From an uncultured Granulosicoccaceae bacterium (GTDB lineage: Bacteria; Pseudomonadota; Gammaproteobacteria; Granulosicoccales; Granulosicoccaceae): 36,983 bases of DNA. The position numbers were made by a program, and so were the translations under genes. Under the pieces are notes generated by a model. The model was given only the letters and a program-made list of their open reading frames with translations. It was not told the origin of the DNA and searched no databases. Shown piece by piece: positions 24,363 to 35,601 of the stretch. Location of the stretch: positions 1 through 36,983 of the forward strand of contig CALLLY010000391.1 of assembly GCA_938008205.1 (NCBI GenBank), in the 5' to 3' direction. Each line of letters starts with the position of its first letter. The first letter of the stretch is position 1.

Positions 24363-24544
24363 CGCCATATCTAACCGGTGTTGGAAAAGCTGGCACTTAT
24401 TTGTTGATAGACCCAGCGACAGCACCTAAACTTGGCGGTTTGGTCGGGTTTTGCCGCGGTGTTAAAGTGCCGTGCCTTACAGCTAATTATCAATAAGCTC
24501 TGAATCACCAGTCAGAGTGTCTTTCTACTTATTTTGGAGTCGGC

Positions 24545-25741
24545 ATGGCTTGGAACGAACCTGGGGGCAATAACAATGACCCTTGGGGTAATAAGAAAAA
24601 TGATGGCGGCCCGCCCGACCTCGATGAGGTGTTTCGCAATCTGCAGAAGAAGCTCGAAGGGCTTTTCGGCACCAAGCGCAGCGGTGGTGGCGGTGGCAGT
24701 AGCTCAGGCGGCAGCGGAATGGGGTTTCCCGGTAAGCTGGGATCCATTGGTATCCTGGCGTTGCTGTCTATTGGTTTGATCTTGTGGCTGCTTAGCGGCA
24801 TCTACATTATCCAGCCCGCCGAGCGCGGCGTGGTGCAGCAGTTTGGCAAGTATGTGAAAACGACCCAGCCCGGACCTCACTGGCGTATTCCTTGGCCGAT
24901 TCAGAAGCATGAGCGAGTCAACGTCGATCAGAATCGATCCGAGGAGCTCAAGTCGCAGGAAATCCTGACCAAAGATGAAAACATCGTTGAGATCGATTTG
25001 GCCGTGCAATACAACATTAAAGATGCTGCCCAGTATCTGTTTAGTGTGGTAGAGCCTGACAGCACGCTGCGCCAGGCGGCGGAAAGTGCCCTTCGTGAAA
25101 CGGTAGGTACGACGCTGATGGATCAGGTAATAACCGAGGGTCGTGGCATTATCCAGACCGATACCAAAGACAAAATTCAGGAAACCCTGGATAACTACAA
25201 CACCGGTATTCAGGTGACGGCAGTCAACCTGCAAAGCGCGCAGCCACCCGAAGCGGTACAGGCAGCATTCTCCGATGCGATTAAAGCCCGTGAGGATCAG
25301 GAGCGTTTCATTAACGAGTCTGAAGCTTACAAGAACGGTCTGTTGCCACAAGCTCGTGGTGACGCGGTTATTGCACTGGAAGAGGCACGAGCTTACAAAG
25401 CCCAGACTGTTAACGCAGCTCAGGGTGAGGCAGCACGCTTCGAATCATTGCTGACCGAATATACCAAAGCTCCCGAGGTGACCAAACAGCGTTTGTATCT
25501 GGAGTCACTCGAATCTGTTTTGTCGAACAGCAGCAAAGTGATGGTTGACGTCGAAGGAGGCAACAACTTGATGTATCTGCCACTTGATAAACTGATGGGA
25601 GGCGCGGGTAATGCGGAAGCTAAATCAACTCTGCAACAGCTTAAAGACAAACAACCGACCTTCACCAATTCACAATCGCCCAGCACTTTGTCTTTGCCCA
25701 GGCAAAACGATAATCGCTCGCGTTCACGGGAGTCTCGCTAA
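24545..25741 (+). CDS. hflK: FtsH protease modulator HflK
   Basis: HflK (398 aa) is a type II membrane protein that with HflC encloses FtsH and modulates its proteolysis. It has a Gly/Asn/Ser-rich cytoplasmic N-terminus (about 1-60), one TM segment (about 62-85), then the SPFH/prohibitin domain starting at IQPAERGVVQQFGKY, and a polar C-terminal tail. The start ATG follows a GGAG ribosome binding site. The stop codon TAA overlaps the hflC ATG by one base. The 182-bp gap from hflX contains no recognised terminator. Confidence 0.95.
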   Translation: MAWNEPGGNNNDPWGNKKNDGGPPDLDEVFRNLQKKLEGLFGTKRSGGGGGSSSGGSGMGFPGKLGSIGILALLSIGLILWLLSGIYIIQPAERGVVQQFGKYVKTTQPGPHWRIPWPIQKHERVNVDQNRSEELKSQEILTKDENIVEIDLAVQYNIKDAAQYLFSVVEPDSTLRQAAESALRETVGTTLMDQVITEGRGIIQTDTKDKIQETLDNYNTGIQVTAVNLQSAQPPEAVQAAFSDAIKAREDQERFINESEAYKNGLLPQARGDAVIALEEARAYKAQTVNAAQGEAARFESLLTEYTKAPEVTKQRLYLESLESVLSNSSKVMVDVEGGNNLMYLPLDKLMGGAGNAEAKSTLQQLKDKQPTFTNSQSPSTLSLPRQNDNRSRSRESR

Positions 25742-26616
25742 TGTTTAGATTTGGCCTGATAGCATTGGCGTTGATTGCGTTTCTGTTCTCGGTTAACAGC
25801 ACCATTGCGCCGTTTTTTGTGGTGGATGAACGCCAGCGCGCAATAAAACTGTTTCTTGGTGAAATTGAAGAGGATCTTTACGACCCCGGGCTTCATTTGA
25901 AGCTACCGTTTTTCAACACTATTCATAAGTTCGACAATCGCATCATGAATATCGACGCGATACCGGAACGGGTTCTGACTAGCGAAAAGAAAAACGTCAT
26001 CGTGTCTTCTTTTGTTAAATGGCGTATCAATAACCCGCGGGAATTTTTTAAAGCCACGGGTGGCGATAATCGACGAGCCGAAACCTTGCTTGGTCAGTTC
26101 ATTAACAAAGGTATAAAGGACGCGATAGGTAAGCGCACTATGCAAGATGTGATTGCCGGGCAACGTCTCGAAATCATGCAGGAAGTTGCCGTTGCGACCA
26201 ACGAGCAGGCTAATCCTCTTGGCGTCGAGATTGTTGATGTTCGGGTAAAGAAGGTTGAGTTACCTCCAGACGTCAGTGACTCTGTTTACCGTCGAATGGA
26301 GCAGGAGCGCGCCAAAGTGGCGAAAGACTTCCGCTCAAAAGGTCAGGAAAAAGCCAAAGGTATTGTGGCGGATGCCGAGCGACAAAGATCCGAGTTGCTT
26401 GCCGAAGCTTACAATGAGTCGCAGCAGATTCGCGGTGAGGCCGATGCAGAGGCGGCAGAGATTTACGCCAAAGCCTACGGTAAAGACCCCGAGTTCTACG
26501 CCATGTATCGTAGTTTGAATGCCTATAAATCGACATTCAGCGGTAAGAATGATGTGCTGTTGATTAAACCGGACTCGCAGTTTTTTAAATACTTTAACAG
26601 CGCCGACGGAAACTAG
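25741..26616 (+). CDS. hflC: FtsH protease modulator HflC
   Basis: HflC (291 aa) is the partner of HflK. It has an N-terminal membrane anchor (about 1-22), an SPFH domain beginning FVVDERQRAIKLFLGEI, and a long coiled-coil segment rich in Glu/Ala/Arg (about 175-245). The C-terminal section YRSLNAYKSTF is typical. Translation is coupled to hflK by the one-base overlap. Its length and motifs are normal for gammaproteobacteria. Confidence 0.95.
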   Translation: MFRFGLIALALIAFLFSVNSTIAPFFVVDERQRAIKLFLGEIEEDLYDPGLHLKLPFFNTIHKFDNRIMNIDAIPERVLTSEKKNVIVSSFVKWRINNPREFFKATGGDNRRAETLLGQFINKGIKDAIGKRTMQDVIAGQRLEIMQEVAVATNEQANPLGVEIVDVRVKKVELPPDVSDSVYRRMEQERAKVAKDFRSKGQEKAKGIVADAERQRSELLAEAYNESQQIRGEADAEAAEIYAKAYGKDPEFYAMYRSLNAYKSTFSGKNDVLLIKPDSQFFKYFNSADGN

Positions 26617-26626
26617 GCCAAGCTGC

Positions 26627-26812
26627 ATGGCCGGTGAAATTCTTACAGCAATAGCACTGGTAATCGTAATAGAAGGTTTGCTGCCGGCGATCAGTCCGGC
26701 AGCCTACAAACGTGCGGTTTCTCAATTGGCTGACATGCCTTTGCGCACCATCCGAATTACCGGTCTGGTATTGATGGTGGTCGGGGCGCTGCTGCTACAG
26801 TTTATCCATTGA
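26627..26812 (+). CDS. DUF2065 (YjeT-like) small membrane protein
   Basis: The 61-residue protein has two membrane segments (about 5-22 and 42-60) with a polar connector holding PAAYKRAVSQLADMP, the pattern of DUF2065. It sits 10 bp after hflC, where this small gene is usually found. Function unknown; its conserved place suggests a role with HflKC or in the envelope. Confidence 0.85.
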   Translation: MAGEILTAIALVIVIEGLLPAISPAAYKRAVSQLADMPLRTIRITGLVLMVVGALLLQFIH

Positions 26813-26850
26813 ACTGGATTATCAGCTGACTGATATCACTGAGCTTCACT

Positions 26851-29339
<2,489 letters not shown>

Positions 29340-29385
29340 TTCCAAGGCACAGCCTGGAGGGAAATTGCGGTTTTGGAGGGCTTGC

Positions 29386-29404
29386 CGATTGGGCTTGCCA
29401 ATCG
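29386..29404. terminator. Stem-loop between purA and the tRNA gene
   Basis: A 7-bp stem CGATTGG/CCAATCG with a 5-nt loop lies 46 bp after the purA stop and 26 bp beyond the tRNA 3' end on the other strand. It may serve both convergent transcripts but has no T-tract. A direct repeat GGGCTTGCC overlaps it. Confidence 0.4.
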
Positions 29405-29430
29405 CAGATAAGGTACAACTGAAAAACATG

Positions 29431-29517
29431 TGGTGCCGAGAAGAGGACTTGAACCTCCACGGGGTTACCCCCACTAGCACCTGAAGCTAGCGCGTCTACC
29501 AATTCCGCCACCTCGGC
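29431..29517 (-). tRNA. tRNA-Leu (anticodon CAG)
   Basis: The minus strand folds as a class II tRNA of 87 nt: acceptor GCCGAGG pairing with TCTCGGC, D-arm with GAATTGGTAGAC, anticodon stem CTAGC/GCTAG with loop TTCAGGT giving CAG, a long variable arm GTGGGGGTAACCCCGT, the T-arm GGTTCAAGTCC, discriminator A and an encoded CCA. The long variable arm and A73 fit leucine. It decodes CUG. It runs opposite to both purA and rnr and has its own promoter. tRNA-Leu at this place is also known in Pseudomonas as I recall. Confidence 0.95.
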
Positions 29518-29542
29518 ACGAGGTCGCCAACACGAGCGCGAG

Positions 29543-29571
29543 ACTATAGAAGTCTGCACCGTCGATGTCAA
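29543..29571 (-). promoter_or_regulatory. Promoter of the tRNA-Leu gene
   Basis: On the minus strand TTGACA (29571-29566) is a perfect -35 box and TATAGT (29548-29543) a good -10 box, spaced by exactly 17 bp. The bases after the -10 box are GC-rich (CTCGCGCTCG), a discriminator of the kind found at stringently controlled stable-RNA promoters. Transcription should begin about 18 bases before the mature tRNA 5' end. Confidence 0.8.
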
Positions 29572-29657
29572 TTGACTTTATCGATAATGTGTCGAAAAGC
29601 AGTCGTTTTCTATAGAAAAGCATAAGAATTAAATTTGATGTAACTGTTTGAGAAACT

Positions 29658-32087
29658 ATGGCCAAGAAAAAGGCAAGCAGTACCAAGGGCACTGCAAAAA
29701 CTTCCCGTAAACCAGCCGCACGCAAGTCGTCCGGAAAATACCAGTTTGAAATTGCCAGCCGCGAATCGTTAATGGATTTGTTGCAACGGGCAGGTCGTCC
29801 GATGACGCACGAGCAGGTGGGTGATTCGCTGAAATTGTATCAGCGAGATGAAAAATTCGACGCTCTTGGCAAACGCCTTGGCGCGATGGCACGTGATGGT
29901 CAGATTGTTCGCAATCGCCGTGGTGGTTACGTTCTGGTGGATGAACAGCAACTCATCCGTGGACGTGTTTCAGCGCACCCGGATGGTTTCGGCTTTTTGA
30001 TCAAGGAGCAGGGTGATGATGATATTTATCTCAGTGCCCGACAGATGCGCAAGGTGCTCGATGGAGATCGCGTCGTTGTGCACATTACCGGAACAGATAA
30101 TCGCGGGCGCTCAGAAGGTGCCATTGTCGAGGTAGTCGAGCGCGCCAATAAGACGGTGGTCGGGCGCATCGAGATAAGTCGTGGTGTTGCGGTATTGCAC
30201 CCGGACAACAAACGAATCGGTGTAGAGATCCTTGTCAGCGATACCGGTGCGGCCAAAGATGGTCAGATTGTGCTGGTTGAGATTGTTGAGCAGCCCACCA
30301 ACCGACGCCCACCGATAGGGGCGGTGATTGAAGTGCTGGGTGAGCACATGGCACCGGGTATGGAGATCGATATCGCGATTCGTTCGCGTGACATACCAGA
30401 CGAATGGCCGCAGGAAGTGTTATCGGAAGCAGGCGCTATCGGTGCGGAAGTCGACCCGAATGCAATTGCACAGCGACGCGACATCAGATCACTTCCATTG
30501 GTCACTATTGATGGTGAAGATGCCAGGGATTTTGACGATGCCGTATTTGCCGAAGAGAAACCCTATGGCTGGCGACTGGTGGTGGCGATTGCTGATGTGT
30601 CGCACTATGTAGAGATTGGTTCTCCACTGGACAGGGAAGCCTACAATCGTGGTACATCGGTATATTTTCCCCAGCGGGTAATCCCGATGTTGCCTGAGAG
30701 TCTTTCTAATGGCCTTTGTTCTTTAAATCCCGATGTTAACCGGCTGTGTATGGTGTGCGATATGGGAATTACCCATGAAGGCACCATTAAACGTGCGCGC
30801 TTTTATCCGGCAACCATGCGATCGCATGCGCGCCTGACGTATACCGAAGTTGGCGCCTTTGTAGCGGGAGATAAAGGTGTTGCAAAAAAGCTGGGTGCTC
30901 TCGGTAAACAGATAACCACGTTACATCAGTTGTACCTGGCGATGCGTACGGCACGATCCGAACGCGGTGCGATAGACTTTGACAGTAACGAAACACGAAT
31001 CGTTTTTGACGATAACGCAAAAATCCAACAGCTGGTTCCGGTAGTTCGCAATGATGCCCACATGATGATTGAAGAGTGCATGATAGCGGCGAACATTAGT
31101 GCTGCGAAGTTTATAGCGCGTAACAGGGTTCCAGGGTTATTCCGTGTGCATGAAGGTCCGGGTGAAGACAAACTGGTGGATGTGCGAAAGTTTTTACAAC
31201 AGCGTGGTCTGTCACTGAGTGGAGGTGATAAACCGCAGGCGATAGATTATGCACACACGCTTGATGCCGCTCGTGACCGGCCGGATTTACTGGTGATTCA
31301 GACAGTATTATTGCGATCAATGAATCAGGCGGTCTACACCACACGCGACAGTGGTCACTTTGGCCTGGCGCTGGAACACTACGCCCACTTTACCTCTCCA
31401 ATCAGGCGTTACCCCGACTTAATGGTGCACAGGGCAATCAAGCACATTCTCAAACACAAACATAACGACGGTTTTGAATACGATAGTAATCGTGTTGCAG
31501 AGATTGGTGATCATTGTTCAGTGACTGAAAGGCGTGCTGAAGCTGCGGTGCGTGATGTGATCTCCTGGCTTAAGTGCGAGTATATGCAGGATCATATTGG
31601 CAGTTCCCACACTGGAGTCATCAGTGGAGTGACTTCGTTTGGTGTATTCGTAGAGCTTAAAGCGATTCATGTGGAAGGGCTGGTGCACATTACATCCTTG
31701 CCCAAGGATTACTACGAGTTTGATACGGTTAGCCATCGCTTGCGTGGTCGCGCTGGCGGCCGTGAGTTTGGTCTGGGTCAGGTTATTCAGGTAGTCGTGG
31801 CTGCGGTTAATGTCGATGAAAGAAAAATCGACTTTCAGCTTGATGGTGAGGTTGCGAACAGCGGACGTAAACCCGGGCGCAGCAAAAAAAGCGAGCAGCA
31901 CGAAGGTGATGGCCATGGCGTAAAAAAAGGCCGATCGAAAAAGAAACGTGGTAGCAAAGACGAGCGCGATAACAAAGTATCAAAGAAAAAAAAGTCGAAG
32001 AAGAAAGCGTCTACGCGCAAAGTCGTAGCCAAAAAGAAGAAGTCCGGGGAACGTCGTAAGCGCAAGCGTAGTAACGACACACCATGA
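29658..32087 (+). CDS. rnr: Ribonuclease R
   Basis: RNase R (809 aa) is a processive 3'-5' exoribonuclease able to degrade structured RNA. Domain order: basic N-terminus (1-25), winged-helix (about 30-95), two cold-shock domains (about 95-245), the RNB catalytic domain (about 275-600, with the Asp cluster in DGEDARDFDDA and HFTSPIRRYPDLMVHR), an S1 domain (about 640-725) and a Lys/Arg-rich tail (about 735-809). The tail is strikingly basic and is expected to bind RNA or the ribosome. It overlaps rlmB by four bases (ATGA). A 14-bp palindrome TTTTCTATAGAAAA stands about 40 bp before the start. Confidence 0.96.
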   Translation: MAKKKASSTKGTAKTSRKPAARKSSGKYQFEIASRESLMDLLQRAGRPMTHEQVGDSLKLYQRDEKFDALGKRLGAMARDGQIVRNRRGGYVLVDEQQLIRGRVSAHPDGFGFLIKEQGDDDIYLSARQMRKVLDGDRVVVHITGTDNRGRSEGAIVEVVERANKTVVGRIEISRGVAVLHPDNKRIGVEILVSDTGAAKDGQIVLVEIVEQPTNRRPPIGAVIEVLGEHMAPGMEIDIAIRSRDIPDEWPQEVLSEAGAIGAEVDPNAIAQRRDIRSLPLVTIDGEDARDFDDAVFAEEKPYGWRLVVAIADVSHYVEIGSPLDREAYNRGTSVYFPQRVIPMLPESLSNGLCSLNPDVNRLCMVCDMGITHEGTIKRARFYPATMRSHARLTYTEVGAFVAGDKGVAKKLGALGKQITTLHQLYLAMRTARSERGAIDFDSNETRIVFDDNAKIQQLVPVVRNDAHMMIEECMIAANISAAKFIARNRVPGLFRVHEGPGEDKLVDVRKFLQQRGLSLSGGDKPQAIDYAHTLDAARDRPDLLVIQTVLLRSMNQAVYTTRDSGHFGLALEHYAHFTSPIRRYPDLMVHRAIKHILKHKHNDGFEYDSNRVAEIGDHCSVTERRAEAAVRDVISWLKCEYMQDHIGSSHTGVISGVTSFGVFVELKAIHVEGLVHITSLPKDYYEFDTVSHRLRGRAGGREFGLGQVIQVVVAAVNVDERKIDFQLDGEVANSGRKPGRSKKSEQHEGDGHGVKKGRSKKKRGSKDERDNKVSKKKKSKKKASTRKVVAKKKKSGERRKRKRSNDTP

Positions 32088-32836
32088 AACTCGAAATTAT
32101 CTGCGGGATTCACGCGGTAACCGCGGTCATACAGAAGCACCCGAAACTCATCGATGAATTGCACTTTAACCAGGTACGAAATGACAACCGTCTGCAGCAG
32201 GTGCAAAAACTGGCGACTGATGCAGGGGTAAAACTGGGTCAGATCGACCAGAAAAGTTTTCAGCAAAAATATGGCGAGCTCCCGCACCAGGGAGTGGTAG
32301 CGCTCTGCCGCCCTCGCGAGCCAATGAGTGAGCCGGAGATGTTGCAGATGCTGTCTTCTCTGGAAGAGCCGGCTTTGGTACTGGTGCTTGATCAAATCAC
32401 CGATCCGCACAATTTCGGCGCTATTCTTCGCACCGCTGATGCGTCGGGAGTGCATTGTGTCATTGCTCCGAAAAATGCCAGTGTCGGCATTACACCGGTA
32501 GTCCGAAAGGTGGCCAGTGGTGCGGCTGAAACCATGGCCTATTGCCGGGTTGCAAATCTGGCGCGGTGCCTGGCTGAGCTGAAATCGCTTGGTATCTGGC
32601 TTTACGGCGCGGCCGGGGAAGCGCCGTCTCAGGATTACACGACGGTGGACTTTACCGGTTCTGTGGCGCTGCTGATGGGGGCAGAGGGCAGTGGTTTGCG
32701 ACGACTTACCCGTGAGTCATGCGATGGGTTAATTCGTATTCCTATGCGCGGCTCTGTCGAAAGCCTTAACGTTTCAGTGGCAACCGGAGTTTGTCTGTAC
32801 GAGGTGGTTCGCCAACGTGATAATTCAGGTAAATAG
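32084..32836 (+). CDS. rlmB: 23S rRNA (guanosine-2251-2'-O)-methyltransferase RlmB
   Basis: RlmB (250 aa) is a SpoU-class trefoil-knot methyltransferase that 2'-O-methylates G2251 of 23S rRNA in the P-loop of the peptidyl transferase centre. It has the N-terminal L30e-like substrate domain (about 1-75, GIHAVTAVI), then SPOUT motif 1 DQITDPHNFGAILRTADA, motif 2 MGAEGSGLRRLT and motif 3 IPMRGSVESLNVSVATG. The ATGA overlap couples it to rnr. Typical length (about 245). Confidence 0.95.
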   Translation: MKLEIICGIHAVTAVIQKHPKLIDELHFNQVRNDNRLQQVQKLATDAGVKLGQIDQKSFQQKYGELPHQGVVALCRPREPMSEPEMLQMLSSLEEPALVLVLDQITDPHNFGAILRTADASGVHCVIAPKNASVGITPVVRKVASGAAETMAYCRVANLARCLAELKSLGIWLYGAAGEAPSQDYTTVDFTGSVALLMGAEGSGLRRLTRESCDGLIRIPMRGSVESLNVSVATGVCLYEVVRQRDNSGK

Positions 32837-32868
32837 ACCTGCATAAATCGATACCAGGCCGGCACAGC

Positions 32869-32879
32869 TGTGTTATACT
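32869..32879 (+). promoter_or_regulatory. Candidate extended -10 promoter of the rpsF operon
   Basis: TGT followed by TATACT forms an extended -10 element (TGn-TATACT) about 77 bases before the rpsF start. No good -35 box is seen, as is common with extended -10 promoters. The transcript would have a leader of about 70 nt, long enough for the S6:S18 autoregulatory RNA site known in other bacteria, although I could not identify that fold. Confidence 0.45.
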
Positions 32880-32955
32880 TGGCGGTTACCAACCATTCAT
32901 CCACTCCTTGTCCAGTACAGACTGAAAGTGCGGGCAATTTCTCACAGGAGCAATT

Positions 32956-33453
32956 ATGCGACACTACGAAATCGTGTTTCTGGTACACCCTGACCAGAGC
33001 GAACAGGTTCCGGCGATGGTAGAACGCTACCGTGGCATTATCGAAAATGCCAGCGGCACAGTTCATCGCGAAGAAGACTGGGGCAGACGTCAGCTTGCCT
33101 ATCCCATTAACAAGGTCTACAAAGCGCACTATATTCTGCTTAACATCGAATGCACACATGAGACGCTCGAAGAGCTGACCAGCGCATTCCGTTTTAACGA
33201 TGCAGTGATTCGCCACATGGTACTCAACCGTAAGGCACCGGTTACTGCTGAGTCTCCGCTTCTCAAGCGTGAAGAGGACGAAAAGCGCAGCAGCGACGAT
33301 CGGCCACGTCGCAATGACTCCGAAGACCGTCCTGCGTACGACGTTAACAAGGGCGAGCCTTCGATTGTCGAAACCGCTGCAGAAACGCCGGCCGCCTCGG
33401 GTGATGCACCCGCTGACGCTGCTGCGACCGCTGATTCAGAGACTGGAGAATAA
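32956..33453 (+). CDS. rpsF: 30S ribosomal protein S6
   Basis: The core (about 1-100; [21 protein letters not shown] at the start, [20 protein letters not shown] in the middle) is typical S6, which binds S18 on the small-subunit platform. The protein is 165 aa, longer than E. coli S6 (about 130), because of a disordered, acidic, Ala-rich tail after residue 105. In E. coli the S6 tail is polyglutamylated by RimK; this one ends in Glu (TGE) and could be a substrate. A strong AGGAG ribosome binding site precedes the ATG. rpsR follows after 2 bp. Confidence 0.96.
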   Translation: MRHYEIVFLVHPDQSEQVPAMVERYRGIIENASGTVHREEDWGRRQLAYPINKVYKAHYILLNIECTHETLEELTSAFRFNDAVIRHMVLNRKAPVTAESPLLKREEDEKRSSDDRPRRNDSEDRPAYDVNKGEPSIVETAAETPAASGDAPADAAATADSETGE

Positions 33454-33455
33454 GC

Positions 33456-33680
33456 ATGGCTCGTTTTTTCCGTAGAAAAAAATACTGCCGTTTTACTGCT
33501 GAAAACATTCAGCACATCGATTACAAAGACCTTGAGCTGCTTAAGGCTTACGTCACCGAAACCGGTAAAATTGTACCGAGTCGAATTACCGGTACCAGTG
33601 CTCGTTACCAACGACAACTTGCGACCGCCGTTAAGCGTGCGCGTTACCTGGCGCTGTTGCCTTATAGCGATCAACACTAG
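33456..33680 (+). CDS. rpsR: 30S ribosomal protein S18
   Basis: S18 (74 aa) has the family sequence [40 protein letters not shown] and [11 protein letters not shown]. It binds S6 and 16S rRNA. The length is normal. A short stem (AGTTCT/AGAACT at 33697-33716) lies in the 45-bp gap before the next gene, which is still in the same direction. Confidence 0.97.
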   Translation: MARFFRRKKYCRFTAENIQHIDYKDLELLKAYVTETGKIVPSRITGTSARYQRQLATAVKRARYLALLPYSDQH

Positions 33681-33725
33681 GGCCTCAGGAACAGTTAGTT
33701 CTGCAACGATAGAACTGGCGCTGTA

Positions 33726-34655
33726 ATGTTTCAGGCGCTCGCGGGCTACGCGGTGCGTGGACCGGTGCAGGGGGCAATTGTCGCGTCCAGCACATTGGTG
33801 TTGTCAACGCTGCTTGCGCCGCTGGTGGTTGTGAGCAGTGCGATTGTCGCGCTGATCTGGTTGCGACTGGGGTTGAAGTCGGGTGGGATTGCAGTGGCAA
33901 TCTCACTGTTGTTTTCAACCACCATAGCACTCATGACAGCATTGCCAACACTCGCTCCGGCTGCAGTGATGTTGTCTTCCTGGTTGCCGGTTATTGTGAT
34001 GGCGTGGGTCCTCCGTGACACTGTCAGATTGGATCTGGCGATTCTGGCTGGAGCGGCGTTAGTCGCAACGGTTCTGGTTTCGGTGTTCGCAGCAGTGCCT
34101 GATGTTTCCGGCATCTGGCGTACCCTTTTCACCAGAGTGTTGGAAAATCCACAGTTGTTGCCCGCGCAATTCCAGCAGATGGACCCCGAGCTCAGGGCCC
34201 GGATGCTGGAAACCGCCAGTAAGTACATCACAGGGCTTTATGCTGCGATGTGGTTTCTGGTGGCGGCGCTAAGCTTGTTCCTCGCCCGAGCATGGCAGGC
34301 CCGGTTGTTTAATCCCGGTGGGCTTCAGAAAGAATTTCACGAGCTGCGATTCGGGATAGCAGCGAGTAGCATTGGGTTGCTGATTGTCGGCGGTGCGGTA
34401 TTGCTTAGAGCCGAATTGCTAACGGCGCTTGCAATGCTGGTTTGCGCAGTGTTTGTGTTGCAGGGGACCGCAATATTGCACGCGATTGTTAAGCGCCGCG
34501 GTTTAAGCGGAGCATGGCTGGTCGCTGCATATGGTTTTATTTTGCTTACCATGCCGGAGTCGCTTATCTTCCTTGGGGTTTGCGGCATTACCGACGCATG
34601 GTTTGATGTTAGACAAAAGGTGGGGAGCAAGGTCCCCGACGAAGATAAACAATAG
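33726..34655 (+). CDS. DUF2232 integral membrane protein
   Basis: The 309-residue protein has about eight hydrophobic segments with short polar loops and a DPELRARMLETASKYI stretch before the fifth or so segment, as in DUF2232 (YybS-like) proteins. A member of this family regularly sits between rpsR and rplI in gammaproteobacteria. Function unknown; relatives in Firmicutes are linked to the same operon. It is tightly followed by rplI (13 bp). Confidence 0.8.
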   Translation: MFQALAGYAVRGPVQGAIVASSTLVLSTLLAPLVVVSSAIVALIWLRLGLKSGGIAVAISLLFSTTIALMTALPTLAPAAVMLSSWLPVIVMAWVLRDTVRLDLAILAGAALVATVLVSVFAAVPDVSGIWRTLFTRVLENPQLLPAQFQQMDPELRARMLETASKYITGLYAAMWFLVAALSLFLARAWQARLFNPGGLQKEFHELRFGIAASSIGLLIVGGAVLLRAELLTALAMLVCAVFVLQGTAILHAIVKRRGLSGAWLVAAYGFILLTMPESLIFLGVCGITDAWFDVRQKVGSKVPDEDKQ

Positions 34656-34668
34656 AAGGTGAAAGACT

Positions 34669-35121
34669 ATGCAAGTCATCTTGCTTGAAAAAATCAGCAA
34701 CGTTGGCAACCTGGGTGATCTGGTTGACGTGAAGCCCGGTTTTGCCCGGAACTTTCTGCTGCCGAATGGCAAAGCGCAGATGGCAACCAAAACCAACCTG
34801 GCTGAGTTTGAAGCTCGCCGTGCTGAGTACGAAGCGCAACAGGCATCATTGCTTGAAGCGGCAAAGCAGCGTGCTGCAGCCCTTGAAGGCGCTTCGGTTA
34901 CTGTTCTGGCTCGTTCTGGTAATGAGGGTAAGCTTTTCGGTTCAGTTGGCGCGGATGAAATTGCTTCAGCGTTTAATGCGGCAAACAAGCCGGTTGAAAA
35001 ACGCGAACTTCGCCTCCCGGATGGCCCACTGCGCAACACCGGTGAGCACGAGGTCGTGTTGCACATACATCCGGAAATCGATGTGGCTGTGAAGGTCATT
35101 GTTGAAGGGGAAGAGGAATAA
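34669..35121 (+). CDS. rplI: 50S ribosomal protein L9
   Basis: L9 (150 aa) has the N-terminal rRNA-binding domain (MQVILLEKISNVGNLGDLVD, GFARNFLLPNGKA), a long connecting helix (about 45-75) and the C-terminal domain (about 80-150). It binds 23S rRNA at the base of the L1 stalk. Length is typical (about 149). A terminator-like stem overlaps its last codons and stop. Confidence 0.97.
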   Translation: MQVILLEKISNVGNLGDLVDVKPGFARNFLLPNGKAQMATKTNLAEFEARRAEYEAQQASLLEAAKQRAAALEGASVTVLARSGNEGKLFGSVGADEIASAFNAANKPVEKRELRLPDGPLRNTGEHEVVLHIHPEIDVAVKVIVEGEEE

Positions 35122-35132
35122 AGCCTCTTTTT
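35111..35132 (+). terminator. Intrinsic terminator overlapping the rplI stop
   Basis: AAGAGG and CCTCTT form a 6-bp stem around a 7-nt loop, followed by a short T run (TTT then G). The stem includes the last rplI codons and the stop codon. This would separate the ribosomal protein operon from dnaB. Confidence 0.55.
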
Positions 35133-35601
35133 GTCTAGGTTTTCGTAGGGCATTGGTGCTTTATTGGTTATGAGCATTGATCAACTACACGCTGTGGGTG
35201 ATCGCCCACCCCGGCGCTGAAAATCTGACCCTCCCGCTGGCGGGAGGTGTCAATCGAGCTTGTTGCAGCACCCTCCCAAGAGGGCGTTGTGCGAGCCGGT
35301 TTGATGTTGCACAGTCGACCGGAAGACCGACGCGTGAGCGAGGCTAACCTCGGCATTCCCGGCTGTTGACGCATGGGATTCTTGAACATCACCTTAAACA
35401 CGCGCTGCCACAACTCCCTCAAGCGCCAGGCAGGATTTACCTTTTACGAAGTTCTCTAAAGGGTTGGTGTGAAAGATCCTGCTAAGGCTTTGATGCAATC
35501 CTCGATGCACCACTCGCGGTAATTTTAAGTCTGGTTTATTTATCGTTCTGCTGCTTTAAAGCCGGTAGAATTGTCAGCCACCCTCAGTAGATGGCTATGT
35601 C
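35133..35601. other. 469-bp hairpin-rich gap before dnaB
   Basis: Several stems stand out: GTGGG/CCCAC with a 6-nt loop (35194-35209), a perfect 8-bp CCTCCCGC/GCGGGAGG with a 2-nt spacer (35230-35247), and CCCTC/GAGGG with a 4-nt loop near 35273-35286. Grouped GC-rich hairpins in an intergenic gap resemble REP-type palindromic repeats, or a non-coding RNA or leader of dnaB. No credible protein gene is seen, and no clear promoter boxes for dnaB were identified. Confidence 0.4.
35230..35247. repeat. GC-rich palindrome (REP-like hairpin)
   Basis: The perfect 8-bp arms CCTCCCGC and GCGGGAGG are separated by TG. Such palindromes are often found as dispersed REP elements; only one full copy is in the window, so dispersal is not shown. 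Confidence 0.45.

Noticed and set aside
29431-29517. tRNA-Leu as an attachment site for an integrated element
   Set aside because: No integrase, no direct repeat of the tRNA 3' end, and housekeeping genes on both sides.
29606-29619. TTTTCTATAGAAAA palindrome before rnr as an operator
   Set aside because: AT-rich 14-bp palindrome without a partner site or regulator; recorded with rnr but too weak to call.
35168-35422. 84-aa minus-strand ORF in the rplI-dnaB gap
   Set aside because: It is built across the GC-rich hairpins, has no recognisable domain or ribosome binding site, and looks like chance.
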